Shown one piece after another: positions 62,929-64,000 of a stretch of DNA of 64,000 nucleotides. This DNA comes from Phytomonospora endophytica (lineage in GTDB: Bacteria > Actinomycetota > Actinomycetes > Mycobacteriales > Micromonosporaceae): NCBI RefSeq assembly GCF_014202425.1, contig NZ_JACHGT010000016.1, forward strand, positions 62,001 through 126,000. Reading direction: 5' to 3'. The notes beneath the pieces are model-generated. The model made no database searches. It saw only the letters and a program-made list of their open reading frames with translations, and had not been told where the DNA came from. Made by a program: the position numbers and the translations under genes. Every line of letters starts with the position of its first letter. Position 1 is the stretch's first letter.

Positions 62929-64000
62929 TCAGTCGCGCAGGCCTACGCGTGCGTGCAGGCGGCGCAGCGGGCCGGGTGCCCACCAGTTCGCGCGGCCCGT
63001 CAGGCGCATCGCGGCCGGCATGAGCACGCCCCGGATGAGGGTGGCGTCGACGAGAACGGCCAGGGCCATGCCGACGCCGAGCATCTGCAGGAAGACGACG
63101 TCGCCGGTGGCGTAGACGGCGAAGGTCAGCGCGAGGATCGCCGCGGCCATGGTGACCAGGGGCGCGCTGCGCTGGATGCCGCGGGCGACGGCGGCGGTGT
63201 TGTCGCCGGTGCGGTCCCACTCCTCCTTGATGCGGGACAGGAGGAAGACCTCGTAGTCCATCGATAGGCCGTAGGCGACGCAGAACATCAGGATCGGGAT
63301 GGACGGTTCGAAGGAACCCTGCGGTGTGAAGCCGATGGCCTCGGCGAGGTTGCCGTCCTGGAAGACCCAGACGAGCGCGCCGAACATGACCGACAGGGAC
63401 AGCAGGTTCAGCACCGTCGCCTTCACGGGGATGAGGACGCTGCCGGTCATCAGGAAGAGGATGAGGAAGGTCGCGATGAGGATCAGCAGCAGCACCAGGG
63501 GAAGCCGGTCGAGCATGGCGTCGCGGAAGTCGGTGAGTTCGGCCGGGTAACCGCCGACGAGGACCGCGAAGGGCGCGGCGACCGCGCGAACCTCGGCGAC
63601 CAGGCCGGTGCCGTCGCGGTCGAGGCGTTCGGCGGTCGGGACGACCGACAGCCAGGTCGCTGCACCCTTCGCGCGTGCGGGATCGCCGTCGGCGACACGG
63701 TTCCCGGCGACGAAGCGCCCGGCGGCGGAGTCGACCTGTGCGACGCCGTCGACGGTGGAGAGGGCGATGGCGTAGGCGGCGACGTCGGCGCCCGGCCCGG
63801 CGGTCGTGGTGACGATCTGGAGGGCGTCGGTCTCCTCGGCGGGGTAGGCGGCGTTCATCTGCTCGGTGACGACGCGGGCGGGCGCGTCGGCGGGCAGCGC
63901 GCGCTCATCGGGCAGGCCGAAGCGCACACCGAGGAAGGGTGAGGCGAGCAGGAGCACGACGACCAGGGCGAGCCCGCCGGTGAGCACCGGCCGGCGCATG
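62929..64000 (-). CDS. MMPL-family transporter, C-terminal part (cut by window edge)
   Basis: The last 357 or so residues of an RND-like MMPL transporter. A helix (VLTGGLALVVVLLLASPFLG) and a periplasmic loop of about 130 residues come first, then the membrane block of five helices with LPLVLLLILIATFLILFLMT, the conserved MFCVAYGLSMDYEVFLLSRI-KEEWDRTG and MAAAILALTFAVYATGDVVF. The C-terminal tail is RANWWAPGPLRRLHARVGLR. The proton-relay DYE motif is present. The N-terminal half is outside the window. It may export lipids or drugs and lies upstream of the TetR gene in the same direction but is separated by a terminator, so it need not be in the same regulon. Confidence 0.9.
   Translation of the reverse strand, partial: MRRPVLTGGLALVVVLLLASPFLGVRFGLPDERALPADAPARVVTEQMNAAYPAEETDALQIVTTTAGPGADVAAYAIALSTVDGVAQVDSAAGRFVAGNRVADGDPARAKGAATWLSVVPTAERLDRDGTGLVAEVRAVAAPFAVLVGGYPAELTDFRDAMLDRLPLVLLLILIATFLILFLMTGSVLIPVKATVLNLLSLSVMFGALVWVFQDGNLAEAIGFTPQGSFEPSIPILMFCVAYGLSMDYEVFLLSRIKEEWDRTGDNTAAVARGIQRSAPLVTMAAAILALTFAVYATGDVVFLQMLGVGMALAVLVDATLIRGVLMPAAMRLTGRANWWAPGPLRRLHARVGLRD

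Noticed and set aside
1..64000. Insertion sequence transposases
   Set aside because: No transposase-like protein or terminal-inverted-repeat-bounded element was recognised outside the integrative element.

Overview
The window reads as about 64 kb of chromosome from a high-GC, probably mycelial actinomycete. The evidence is strong G/C bias at third codon positions, frequent GTG starts, the fhaA-fhaB-pstP-rodA-pbpA-pknA-pknB cluster, crgA, a class E sortase, a mycothiol-dependent-type enzyme and three chaplin-like surface proteins. Gene order around crgA matches the oriC-proximal region of mycobacteria and streptomycetes, and five parS centromere sites support a position near oriC, although oriC and dnaA are not in the window. 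The genus cannot be fixed from sequence alone.

Layout. (1) 1-7731 is the right end of an integrative element inserted at the 3' end of a tRNA-Leu(CAG). It has a tyrosine integrase, an excisionase-like HTH gene, a tight leftward operon of small proteins and two HNH proteins, and a rightward cargo pair: a DddA/SCP1.201-type nucleic-acid deaminase toxin and its presumed immunity protein. A DUF5753 regulator is cut by the left edge. (2) 8.1-20.7 kb is the conserved growth and division block: FHA proteins, the PP2C phosphatase, RodA, PbpA, PknA and PknB, then pabA, sortase, DUF881 and CrgA. The block is interrupted between pstP and rodA by noncoding repeats that recur after crgA. (3) 20.7-21.4 kb is a noncoding repeat region: a tandem array of about 55 bp units, dispersed 84 bp and 66 bp repeats, and DnaA boxes. 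(4) 21.4-42.6 kb separates crgA from ppiA, which are near neighbours in mycobacteria. It holds mostly accessory metabolism and regulators: a thiolase, two old-yellow-enzyme reductases with a MerR switch, a serine hydrolase, an aminotransferase, a large LuxR regulator, a secreted protein and a NACHT ATPase that is a likely anti-phage gene. (5) 41.4-44.5 kb has ppiA and a rhomboid protease flanked by two clusters of parS sites. (6) 44.7-50 kb has regulator-enzyme pairs. (7) 50-64 kb has two separate acyl-CoA/leucine-catabolism-type operons (carboxylase beta plus acyl-CoA dehydrogenase; biotin carboxylase plus HMG-CoA-lyase-type enzyme) that share a TetR-like palindrome. Between them lie three chaplin genes and a secreted protein. 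The right edge cuts an MMPL transporter.

How parts work together. FhaA/FhaB, PstP, PknA and PknB form the Ser/Thr phosphorylation switch acting on the RodA/PbpA peptidoglycan machine and CrgA. A TetR regulator (62.2-62.8 kb) probably represses itself and both carboxylase operons. Three MmyB-type XRE regulators each sit beside one enzyme gene (hydrolase or SDR). Strong hairpin terminators separate most units, and several starts look leaderless (a TANNNT box 6-8 bases before the start).
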